In this document: piece by piece, positions 1 through 6,267 of the stretch | How the letters are laid out: each line of letters begins with the position of its first letter | How positions within the stretch are numbered: position 1 is the stretch's first letter | Assembly: GCA_011524785.1 (NCBI GenBank) | Contig: WTJQ01000544.1 | Coordinates: 1-7,775, forward strand | DNA from: Planctomycetota bacterium | Lineage (GTDB): Bacteria > Planctomycetota > UBA1135 > GCA-002686595 | DNA length: 7,775 nt | Reading direction: 5' to 3' | Program-made: the position numbers and the translations under genes | Notes under the pieces: model-generated | Database searches by the model: none | Told to the model about the DNA's origin: nothing | What the model saw: only the letters and a program-made list of their open reading frames with translations

Positions 1-870
1 GTGCAGTACGGCAGTGAGCTCCTCACCGAGGACCTCTTCGACCGCTTCCGAGACGCCGCCGCGTGTGATCGCATGGCCCGTCTCCACCCGGAGGCTGACG
101 AATCCGAAGTGCTGGCTGGGCTTTCCGGCCGTATCGAAGTCGTTCTTCTCGGGGCTCCCGGTCACCCAGGTCAGCAGCCGCGTTGCCAGGCTCCAGAACT
201 CCTGGACCTGAGCCTGGCTCGCGCCCTCCAGCGCCCGCCTGGCGGCCATCCCCGTGCGCTCCCGGGACCTGCGGTCCTTGCGATCTCGGCCGCCCTCTCC
301 TGCCTCCCACCGCGAGCGGAGCTGACCGAGCGCCAGGCGCTGTTCGGTGTCCATCGTGGAGACCACGCGGGCAAGACCCTGCGCAACGACCCCTCCCAGG
401 CGGGCCTCCTCCTGTCCGAAGGTCGACCCGAGCTCGATCAACTCACGCGCCTCTGGTTCCTCGCCCTCGTCGAGCATGCCCTCGAGCAGGTCGTTCATGC
501 GTTCCCGTGCGACCCGGACCCGTTCGATGGAGGCTTCCTGCGCGCGGTTGAGCTCAAGCAGCGTCGCGACCTGCTCCGGCTGCAGGAGATCGACGACAGC
601 ACCGCCGAGGCCAGCGCGATCCACCGTGTGGCCCGAGCTGATGCGGAAATGCACGAAGCCGAAGTAGTTCGCCAGCCGACCAACGGAGACGTAGTCGTTC
701 TCGTCCTCCGTCCCTGTCAGCCAAGTGAGGCACCGGGTCAGAACGGCGTTGCGTTCCTTGCGAGGAGTCACGGCCAACCGACCCCGTCCGGAGCCTCCTT
801 CGAGGTCCTGGGCACCGAGCCCTGGGGCCGCGAGGGCGATCGACATGAAGAGGCAGCTCACGCTTCGCAT
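1..870 (-). CDS. Secreted protein of unknown function with a duplicated domain, C-terminus off the window
   Basis: This frame is open from the ATG at 870 to the window edge (290 codons, no stop seen), so the C-terminus is missing. Residues 1-20 look like a short Sec signal peptide ending at GLGA|Q. Residues 48-105 and 233-290 align without gaps and share 23 of 58 residues, including LTW.TG, FGFV..R, GH and R.G. Between the copies, residues 106-231 are charged and probably helical. LQPEQ (96-100) and MDTEQ (173-177) resemble the LTXXQ motifs of Spy/CpxP-type periplasmic proteins. I do not recognise the family, and the Spy resemblance is an inference. No clear Shine-Dalgarno precedes the ATG. 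In-frame alternatives are a TTG at 930 and an ATG at 846; the 870 start was chosen because it gives the best signal peptide. Eight of the last 40 codons end in A or T, apparently more than in the carotenoid genes. The gene follows the glucanase after 90 bases and may be cotranscribed with it. Confidence 0.8.
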   Translation of the reverse strand, partial: MRSVSCLFMSIALAAPGLGAQDLEGGSGRGRLAVTPRKERNAVLTRCLTWLTGTEDENDYVSVGRLANYFGFVHFRISSGHTVDRAGLGGAVVDLLQPEQVATLLELNRAQEASIERVRVARERMNDLLEGMLDEGEEPEARELIELGSTFGQEEARLGGVVAQGLARVVSTMDTEQRLALGQLRSRWEAGEGGRDRKDRRSRERTGMAARRALEGASQAQVQEFWSLATRLLTWVTGSPEKNDFDTAGKPSQHFGFVSLRVETGHAITRGGVSEAVEEVLGEELTAVLH

Positions 871-960
871 GAGTCGACTCGTAACGCACGGCGCCTCTGC
901 GTCTCGACCGCATCGCTCCCGATGGAGCAACCGGTGGTTGGCCTGTTGGCAGCTGGCTGC

Positions 961-3141
961 CTACTGGAACGTGATCGCCAGGCCGTCGGTGAAGTTCGAG
1001 GTGGCGCCCTGGTCGCGGAACCAGGTCTGGAAGCGCCAGGTCTCTCCGACCGACGGTGCCTGGACCCCCGTCACGGGCCAACCGCCCGTCAGGTCGAGGG
1101 CGAGGCTGAAGGTGCCGGCCGCGCCCGAGTTCTGGATCTGGCCCGGGCCCGAGAAGCGTCCGATCTGACCCGTGACGCAGAGGACGCCCGAGCCCACCAG
1201 GACGATGCCCGGCGTGGTACTCGTGACGAACAGCCCGAACTGACCGGGAGGGAGCTGGGACGCGGTCAGGGTCAGGTCGTTGAGCGCGAGCAGCGGCGAG
1301 CCCTGCGCTTCGAGGCGAGCGGGGAGCCCAGTGGAGTTCGGGACGGCGGGCGAGCAGTAGCGGTCGCCGACGTCGGACGAGGTCGTGTAGCCGAAGTCCT
1401 GCCCGGCGAGCGTCGCGTCGCAGTCGAGGTCGAAGCTGATGATGCCCGCGGTGCCGATGCCGTCGCTGTCGTAGGTGGCTGCTGCTCCTGCGGGGAGGGT
1501 GGTCGGATCGACGCGCACCGCGTGGACGCCCGCCATCGTGCCGCTCAGGGCATAGCCCCCGAGGAAGTCGGTCGTGGCCTCGTCCAGCACGGTGCCGCGC
1601 TGCGGGTCGACGAGCTCGACCCGCACGCCGGCGAGCCCCGGCTCACCCTGCCACTGGCCGTTGCCGTCCTGGTCGTCGAAGACGTTGCCCGTGACGGTGC
1701 CGGTCCGGCGGGTGAACCGCCACTCGTCCGTGCGCAGGCTGATCGGGGCCCCCGCCTGGCTGAAGAGCGCGATGACGACGTTGACGAGCCGCCCGTTGCC
1801 GCCGGAGGCGACGGAGTCCGCATCGAGCACCCCGTTACCGCCCCACATGTAGCTGTTGTCGTCGACGAAGTCCGTCAGGGGGATGGCGAGGTGCTGCCAC
1901 CCGCCTCCCGCGACAAGGTCGGAGCCCAGCCCCCCGATCGTGAGCACGGTCTGGAACTCGTCGTCGCTGCCGTCGGGGCTCGCCGGGATGACGTCGTCCC
2001 CGTTGTCGTCCTCCTGGAGGTTGAGCTCGAGCGTCCCGGCCGACCCCGCGTCGGGGCGGACCCACAGCTCGAAGTGGGTCGCGTCCCCGAGGCTCATGCG
2101 CTCGGTGCGCCCGAAGCCGCCCATGAACCCGGCGTTGCCCGCCGAGTCGAAGGAGGCCGCCAGGGACGCGGTCCCGCCCCCGTACGGCGGGAGCTCGTTG
2201 GTGTCGCCCGCCAGGGTGCCGCCCCCGTTGGAGCCGCTGAAGACGAACCAGTCGTTGCCGAGCGGGTCGGCATGGTCCATGTCGTCGAAGGGCAGCTCGC
2301 ACCCGGGGGTGCCCGTGCCCTCCTGGTAGACGCGCACCCAGTCGATCTCCATCACCTGGGGGAACTGGGTCGAGCCGTTGGGGTTGCCGGGCCAGTTGCC
2401 GCCCACGGCGACGTTGAGGAGCAGGTGGAAGGGGCGATCGAACGGCGCCGGGTAGGGCCCCCCACTCGACCACCACGAGTTCTGGGTCGCGTAGTGCAGG
2501 TCGTCCACGTACCAGCGGATCTCGGTGGGCTCCCACTCGATCGCGAAGGTGTGGAAGGCGTCGCTGAAGTCGCCGCTCGGGAGCGCGTAGCTGGCCCCGG
2601 AGGAGGTGTTGTTCGGGTAGGGCTCCCCGTAGTGGAGGGTGCCGTGGACGCGGTTCGGCTCGTGGCCCACCAGCTCCATGATGTCGATCTCACCGCTGGC
2701 GGCCCAGCCGCCGTAGACGTAGTCCGTCGGGAGCATCCAGATCGCGGGCCAGAGCCCCTGCCCCTTGGGCAGCTTCGCGCGCACCTCGAAGCGCCCGTAG
2801 GCCCAGTCGGCCAGCCCCGCCGTCCGGATCCGGCCGGAGGTGTACGGCATCCCGCCGTAGTTCTCCTGCTTGGCCGTGATGCGCAGGCGCCCCCCGGAGA
2901 CCGTCACGTTCTCGGGGCGGTAGTACTGGAGCTCGTTGTTGCCCCAGCCGCAGAGGTTCGGACAGCCCGTGCCGACCTGGTAGCTCCACTTGCTCGTGTC
3001 GAGGGACGTCCCGTTGAAGGTGTCCGTCCAGACGAGCTGGTACTGCGCGAGCGCCGGGGCGCCGCCCACGGCCGCCAGCGCCCCGATCCCGAGCAGTCGA
3101 CCGAAGGAGTGCCGGGAGGATCCGAGGAGCTTCAGCCGCAT
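961..3141 (-). CDS. Secreted multidomain GH16 beta-glucanase (laminarinase type)
   Basis: The 726-residue product is probably an exported endo-beta-1,3- or 1,3(4)-glucanase acting on laminarin-like polysaccharide. Residues 1-32 are a Sec-type signal peptide (APALA|Q) without a twin-arginine motif. Residues 34-273 form the GH16 catalytic domain. The active-site motif GEIDIMELVGH supplies nucleophile E151, D153 and acid/base E156. WGNNELQYY, YGRFEVRAK, LWPAIWMLP and VMEIDWVRVY are further family landmarks. Residues ~281-478 look like a galactose-binding/CBM11-type jelly roll and may bind glycan. Residues ~481-587 resemble an SdrD B-like beta-sandwich (GNVFDDQDGNGQWQGEPGL). Residues ~595-726 match a C-terminal domain I recall from Planctomycetota secreted proteins, possibly for sorting or surface attachment. 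The first two assignments are firm and the last two are inference. The gene lies 111 bases downstream of blh, with a strong hairpin before the ATG and no obvious Shine-Dalgarno. Substrate specificity within GH16 cannot be read from the sequence. Confidence 0.93.
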   Translation of the reverse strand: MRLKLLGSSRHSFGRLLGIGALAAVGGAPALAQYQLVWTDTFNGTSLDTSKWSYQVGTGCPNLCGWGNNELQYYRPENVTVSGGRLRITAKQENYGGMPYTSGRIRTAGLADWAYGRFEVRAKLPKGQGLWPAIWMLPTDYVYGGWAASGEIDIMELVGHEPNRVHGTLHYGEPYPNNTSSGASYALPSGDFSDAFHTFAIEWEPTEIRWYVDDLHYATQNSWWSSGGPYPAPFDRPFHLLLNVAVGGNWPGNPNGSTQFPQVMEIDWVRVYQEGTGTPGCELPFDDMDHADPLGNDWFVFSGSNGGGTLAGDTNELPPYGGGTASLAASFDSAGNAGFMGGFGRTERMSLGDATHFELWVRPDAGSAGTLELNLQEDDNGDDVIPASPDGSDDEFQTVLTIGGLGSDLVAGGGWQHLAIPLTDFVDDNSYMWGGNGVLDADSVASGGNGRLVNVVIALFSQAGAPISLRTDEWRFTRRTGTVTGNVFDDQDGNGQWQGEPGLAGVRVELVDPQRGTVLDEATTDFLGGYALSGTMAGVHAVRVDPTTLPAGAAATYDSDGIGTAGIISFDLDCDATLAGQDFGYTTSSDVGDRYCSPAVPNSTGLPARLEAQGSPLLALNDLTLTASQLPPGQFGLFVTSTTPGIVLVGSGVLCVTGQIGRFSGPGQIQNSGAAGTFSLALDLTGGWPVTGVQAPSVGETWRFQTWFRDQGATSNFTDGLAITFQ

Positions 3142-3151
3142 GCCCCGAGTA

Positions 3152-3181
3152 TGGGCCGAGCGGGCGAGCCCACCGGGCCCA
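3152..3181 (-). promoter_or_regulatory. Strong GC-rich hairpin in the blh-GH16 spacer
   Basis: Read on the minus strand, these 30 bases fold back on themselves. The outer stem TGGGCC/GGCCCA continues through one C-C mismatch and two G-T wobbles into an inner GGG/CCC stem with a CTCG loop. The hairpin ends 10 bases before the glucanase ATG, so in mRNA it would sit over the ribosome-binding region. No T-run follows it, so it is not a standard intrinsic terminator. A translational control element, an attenuator or an mRNA-end stabiliser for the carotenoid transcript are all possible. The structure is visible in the sequence; its function is inferred. Confidence 0.45.
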
Positions 3182-3252
3182 GCACTCAGGAGTTTGGGCG
3201 CGGGCGCGGAACAGTCGTTCCCGGGCCGGCCGTTCGACGGCGCTGCAGGGCC

Positions 3253-4188
3253 TCAGGCCCCGTCGTCCCGCAACGAGACCAGGAGCGCGTCCGGCTCGGC
3301 CAGGTGATGGAACGACTTCGATGCCCGAGCTCGGCGGCGCAGCACGGGCTCGACGACCAGCATGTGCGGAGCCGTGAGGGCCGCGAGCCCGATGAACACG
3401 AGCCGCAGCAGCTCGTCGTCGAGCGCCGCCGGGTCGGCACCCGCGAGGAACACCGCCGCTCCCACGAAGGTCGCGACCGTGGGCAGGACCGCGGCCCGCA
3501 GCATCGCGGCCCTCCCGAGCCCGAGGGCCCTTCGCGACCGCTGCAGGTGCCGCGGGGAGTGGAGCACGCAGAACCCGACGGTGAACGCGAGGAGCGGGTG
3601 GGCCAGCACGGCGAGCGCGACCAGCGCCAGGTGCTCGAGCAGGGCCCCGCTGATGCGCGCGTCCGAGCTCCTCGCGAGTCGGAGGGCGTCGAGCAGCAGG
3701 GCTGCCAGGAGGATGGGCGCGGCGCCAACGAGCACCCTCGTCAGGCTGGCGGCCTCGGCCGCGGGCACGAGCGCGGCGAACAGCCCCTCCAGCTCGGGAG
3801 CGTGCAGGAGCGCGGGGAGGACGATGAGGGGCGCGCCCCGCAAGAGCCGGGTGCCCTGCGACGCGCCCAGCTCGACGTCGGCGCCGAAGTGATGGGCGGA
3901 CGCCGCCAGGAACAGCACCAGGGTGACGAGCGGCGCCGTGATCCAGACCGCCACCACCAGGGCCGCGAGGAGGACGTAGGCGACCAGGAACGACGCGAGG
4001 CGGACCGGCCCCTCCACCCCATGGCAGCGAACGGCGTAGGCCACGTCGAGGGAGCCGTGCGGCACGCCCAGGAGCCCCACCGCCGCGAGCGGGAGGAGCA
4101 GGCCGGGGAGGGGCAGCGTCGCCTCCCAGGTGGGGCTCAGCACGATCGCGAGGAGCGCGAGCGCGGCGAAGAGCAGCGAGTGCCTCAT
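3253..4188 (-). CDS. blh: Brp/Blh-family beta-carotene 15,15'-dioxygenase (retinal-forming)
   Basis: The 311-residue integral membrane protein should cleave beta-carotene symmetrically into two all-trans-retinals using Fe(II) and O2. It is strongly hydrophobic, with roughly seven to eight membrane segments starting at residue 4. The family motifs are GVPHGSLD (H44), SAHHFG (H100), VLHSPRH (H210, H214) and APHMLVVE (H275). From memory, the iron ligands of marine Blh are four histidines at about 21, 78, 188 and 192. H44, H100, H210 and H214 reproduce that spacing almost exactly, so the metal site looks intact. The ATG at 4188 overlaps the crtY stop as ATGA, which fixes the start and suggests coupled translation. 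Position directly after crtY, which makes its substrate, supports the call. The motifs separate it from the soluble carotenoid oxygenases (RPE65/CCD type). It is the last gene of the carotenoid run. Confidence 0.92.
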   Translation of the reverse strand: MRHSLLFAALALLAIVLSPTWEATLPLPGLLLPLAAVGLLGVPHGSLDVAYAVRCHGVEGPVRLASFLVAYVLLAALVVAVWITAPLVTLVLFLAASAHHFGADVELGASQGTRLLRGAPLIVLPALLHAPELEGLFAALVPAAEAASLTRVLVGAAPILLAALLLDALRLARSSDARISGALLEHLALVALAVLAHPLLAFTVGFCVLHSPRHLQRSRRALGLGRAAMLRAAVLPTVATFVGAAVFLAGADPAALDDELLRLVFIGLAALTAPHMLVVEPVLRRRARASKSFHHLAEPDALLVSLRDDGA

Positions 4189-5336
4189 GCCGTGCCCCCA
4201 TGGAGGACCTCGGGCAGCGCGGCAGGCAGCCGACGCAGGAAGGGCCGCGGGGGGAGGGCGCGCACCACGGCGAGGGCGTCGCCGAGGGTCGCTCCATCAC
4301 TGAGGAAGCGCACGAGGCGCGCCGGCTCGGTCCGCGTGAAGAGGTCGAGGAAGAGCTCCGGTGCGCGGGCCGCGTCGGCCCGCAGGACCTCGAGGAAGAC
4401 CCGGTCCATTGCGCGCGTCACCGCGCCGTCCGGACGCGCGCCGACCGCCGGCTGGCCGGCTCGGAGGCGCTCCGCGCAGCGGTCGGCCCAGCGCTGGATC
4501 CTCTGGAACGCGTACCCCGTCGCCGGTCGCGCCGCTCCGGCGAAGAGCCCGGCCCGCACCCAAGGAGCGGTCGTCCGTGGCCCGATCGGACCCATCGGGA
4601 GAGCGCCGGACTCCTCGCGCTCGACGTGGACCGACGCCCCTCCCGAGGCACGCGCGACCGCCTGCGCGAGGCCCGGCCCGAGCTGCTCGGCCGAGCGCCT
4701 CTGGGGCGCGAAGACGGTCCACTCGACGAGGGCCTCGCGCTCGCTCCAGGGGAGCACGTAGGTGAACGCGACGGCGCCTGGATCCCCGGGCGCCAGGTCC
4801 ATGAGCGTGGCGACACCCGGCTCGAAGCGGGCGCGGTCCGTCCGAACGACGCAGCCCGAGAACGACTGCCACAGGAGGCACTCCGGCAGCACGTCCGGCG
4901 GACGCGTGTCGACGATCTCCCGTGCGCGCACCTCCTCCCCCCCGACCGTGAGGGTCCACCCGTCACCCGAGCAGCGGGGCTCCCCCTCCACGGCGGCGTC
5001 GAGTTCGAGGGAGGTGACCTCGCTCGACCCCAGCCGCTGCACGCAGTGGTCGTAGAAGTCCTGGGCCTGCAGCGCCTGGTAGGGAAAGGCGGCGCAGTCC
5101 ACGAGGGCCTCGCGGCCGTCCCCCCGAACGCGCATCCGGTCCCAGCTGGTCCGCACGAGCGACTCGAAGCGATGAGGCCCCTGCCTCCAGAAGGACCAGG
5201 TCCGATCCGGCCGGTAGCCATCCCGCGCCTCGAACACGGCCACGGATCCGACGCGCCCCGGCTCCTCGGCCAGGCGCTCGGCCAGGCTCAGCCCCGCACA
5301 GCCGCCGCCGAGGATCGCGACGTCGAGGTCAGGCAT
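4185..5336 (-). CDS. crtY: Lycopene beta-cyclase, CrtY type
   Basis: The 383-residue flavoprotein cyclises both ends of lycopene to give beta-carotene. The N-terminus has the dinucleotide-binding motif DVAILGGGCAGLSLA (GxGxxG at residues 10-15). Family landmarks follow in order: DRTWSFW (44-50), LLWQSFSG (154-161), LMDLAPGDPGAVAFTYVLPW (178-197), ALVEWT with the likely catalytic E205 (202-207), and the C-terminal flavin-proximal GLFAGAARPATGYAFQRI (263-280). Length is normal for CrtY. An in-frame ATG at 5405 would add 23 residues. I prefer the ATG at 5336 because the GxGxxG fold then starts immediately, a GGGGAG ribosome-binding site sits 6 bases upstream, and the overlap with crtB shrinks to 8 bases. 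It receives lycopene from CrtI and feeds Blh. The heterodimeric CrtYcYd and CruA/CruP cyclases have different signatures. Confidence 0.94.
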   Translation of the reverse strand: MPDLDVAILGGGCAGLSLAERLAEEPGRVGSVAVFEARDGYRPDRTWSFWRQGPHRFESLVRTSWDRMRVRGDGREALVDCAAFPYQALQAQDFYDHCVQRLGSSEVTSLELDAAVEGEPRCSGDGWTLTVGGEEVRAREIVDTRPPDVLPECLLWQSFSGCVVRTDRARFEPGVATLMDLAPGDPGAVAFTYVLPWSEREALVEWTVFAPQRRSAEQLGPGLAQAVARASGGASVHVEREESGALPMGPIGPRTTAPWVRAGLFAGAARPATGYAFQRIQRWADRCAERLRAGQPAVGARPDGAVTRAMDRVFLEVLRADAARAPELFLDLFTRTEPARLVRFLSDGATLGDALAVVRALPPRPFLRRLPAALPEVLHGGTA

Positions 5337-6267
5337 GGCCCGCTCCCCAGGCCGAGGTGACCTCGAGGTCGGCGAGAGCCCCGTGGAGGCTCGCGTCGTG
5401 CGCACGAGGACGCCTCCAGAACCCGGGGGACAGGGGCCGCGAGGCGAAGGCCCCGAGGCTGATGCCTGCCTTCGAGAGGCCGCCGACGCGCGCCCGCACG
5501 TCGAGGCGCTCGCCGAGTGCGACCGCCCGCGGACCGATGGCGCGGTAGGAGCGGGATGCTGCCAGGATCGCGAAGCGCGCTCCGAGCGGCAGGTAGCAGA
5601 GTCCGCGCTCGCCGCTCTGGTAGTAGGGCTCGGCCGCTGCGACCAGGGCCTCGCGGGCGGCGACGAGCCGAGCGCGCTCCTCGGCGCCGGGCTGGCGGAT
5701 GCGCGCCGGCGCCAGGTCTCCCACCAGCTCCGCCGGCAGGTAGCGCCGCCCGAGCGTGGCGTCCTCGTGGATGTCTCGCGCGATGTTGGTGAGCTGCATC
5801 GCGATGCCCAGGTCCACGGCGTGGGGGAACGCCGCGGGATCGTCCTGGTCGAGCGCGAGGCACATCATCAGGCCCACGGTGCCTGCGACGCGGTAGGCGT
5901 ACTGGATCAGGTCCTCCACGGTGGCGAACGCCACCTCGTCGAGGTCGCCCTCCACGCCCGCGAGCAGGTCGAGAGCCGCCTGCCTCCCGACCGGGTGCGC
6001 GCCGAGCACGGCCCGCGCACCGCGGACCTCGGCGAGCGTCGGCCGCTCGCGCTGCAGGTCCTCGCGGATCGCGGCCAGGGTCGCCCGCGCCTCGTCCTCG
6101 CTGGACGCCTCGTCGGCCGCGTCGTCGACGAAGCGGCAGAAGGAGTAGAGCAGCGTGGCGCGGACGGCGTGCCGCTGCCCGAGGAAGCGACGGGCCCAGT
6201 GGAAGGTCCGCCCGTGGGCCTTCAGCACGGCGTCGGCGGCCGCGAGCTCCTCCTCAGCAAGGTGCAT
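5329..6267 (-). CDS. crtB: Phytoene synthase
   Basis: The 312-residue enzyme condenses two geranylgeranyl diphosphates head-to-head into 15-cis-phytoene, the first committed carotenoid step. Both Mg-diphosphate-binding aspartate motifs are intact: FCRFVDDAAD (D48, D49, D52) and NIARDIHEDATLGRRYLP (D165, D169). The trans-isoprenyl synthase signature YRVAGTVGLMM lies at 125-135. Length is typical of bacterial CrtB. Squalene synthase-like HpnC/HpnD proteins are relatives, but the flanking crtI and crtY genes make CrtB much more likely. The ATG at 6267 was chosen over an in-frame ATG at 6354 because the extra 29 residues are low-complexity, overlap the conserved C-terminus of crtI, and lie upstream of a good GGAGG site 9 bases before 6267. 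With this start the gene overlaps crtI by 14 bases and crtY by 8. Confidence 0.95.
   Translation of the reverse strand: MHLAEEELAAADAVLKAHGRTFHWARRFLGQRHAVRATLLYSFCRFVDDAADEASSEDEARATLAAIREDLQRERPTLAEVRGARAVLGAHPVGRQAALDLLAGVEGDLDEVAFATVEDLIQYAYRVAGTVGLMMCLALDQDDPAAFPHAVDLGIAMQLTNIARDIHEDATLGRRYLPAELVGDLAPARIRQPGAEERARLVAAREALVAAAEPYYQSGERGLCYLPLGARFAILAASRSYRAIGPRAVALGERLDVRARVGGLSKAGISLGAFASRPLSPGFWRRPRAHDASLHGALADLEVTSAWGAGHA
5343..5348 (-). promoter_or_regulatory. Ribosome-binding site of crtY
   Basis: GGGGAG on the minus strand lies 6 bases before the ATG at 5336, inside the 3' end of crtB. It supports this start over the in-frame ATG at 5405. Confidence 0.55.

Noticed and set aside
912..931. 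Hairpin GCTCC-N4-GGAGC downstream of the GH16 stop as a terminator
   Set aside because: Only five strong pairs, the rest wobbles, and no T-run on either strand; too weak to call.
961..963. Possible broken fusion: the GH16 TAG is the only stop between GH16 and the downstream secreted protein, which is in the same frame
   Set aside because: The downstream gene has its own signal peptide after a 90-base spacer, and the GH16 protein ends at a natural domain boundary. An open 90-base spacer is unremarkable at this GC content.
3229..3241. Hairpin GCCGT-TCG-ACGGC just after the blh stop as a terminator
   Set aside because: Five-base stem with a three-base loop and no T-run; expected by chance in GC-rich DNA.
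2690..4300. Minus-strand open frame of 536 codons covering blh and part of GH16
   Set aside because: Different frame from blh and GH16, both of which have intact catalytic motifs. This frame is Arg/Pro/Gly-rich and crosses the intergenic spacer.
1..4761. A plus-strand frame open for nearly 4.8 kb
   Set aside because: It runs codon-for-codon antisense to three minus-strand genes in the same phase (the secreted protein, GH16 and blh). It is open only because those genes lack TTA, CTA and TCA codons. The product has no recognisable domain and is full of Arg, Gly, Pro and Glu. It closes within crtY, where the phase changes.
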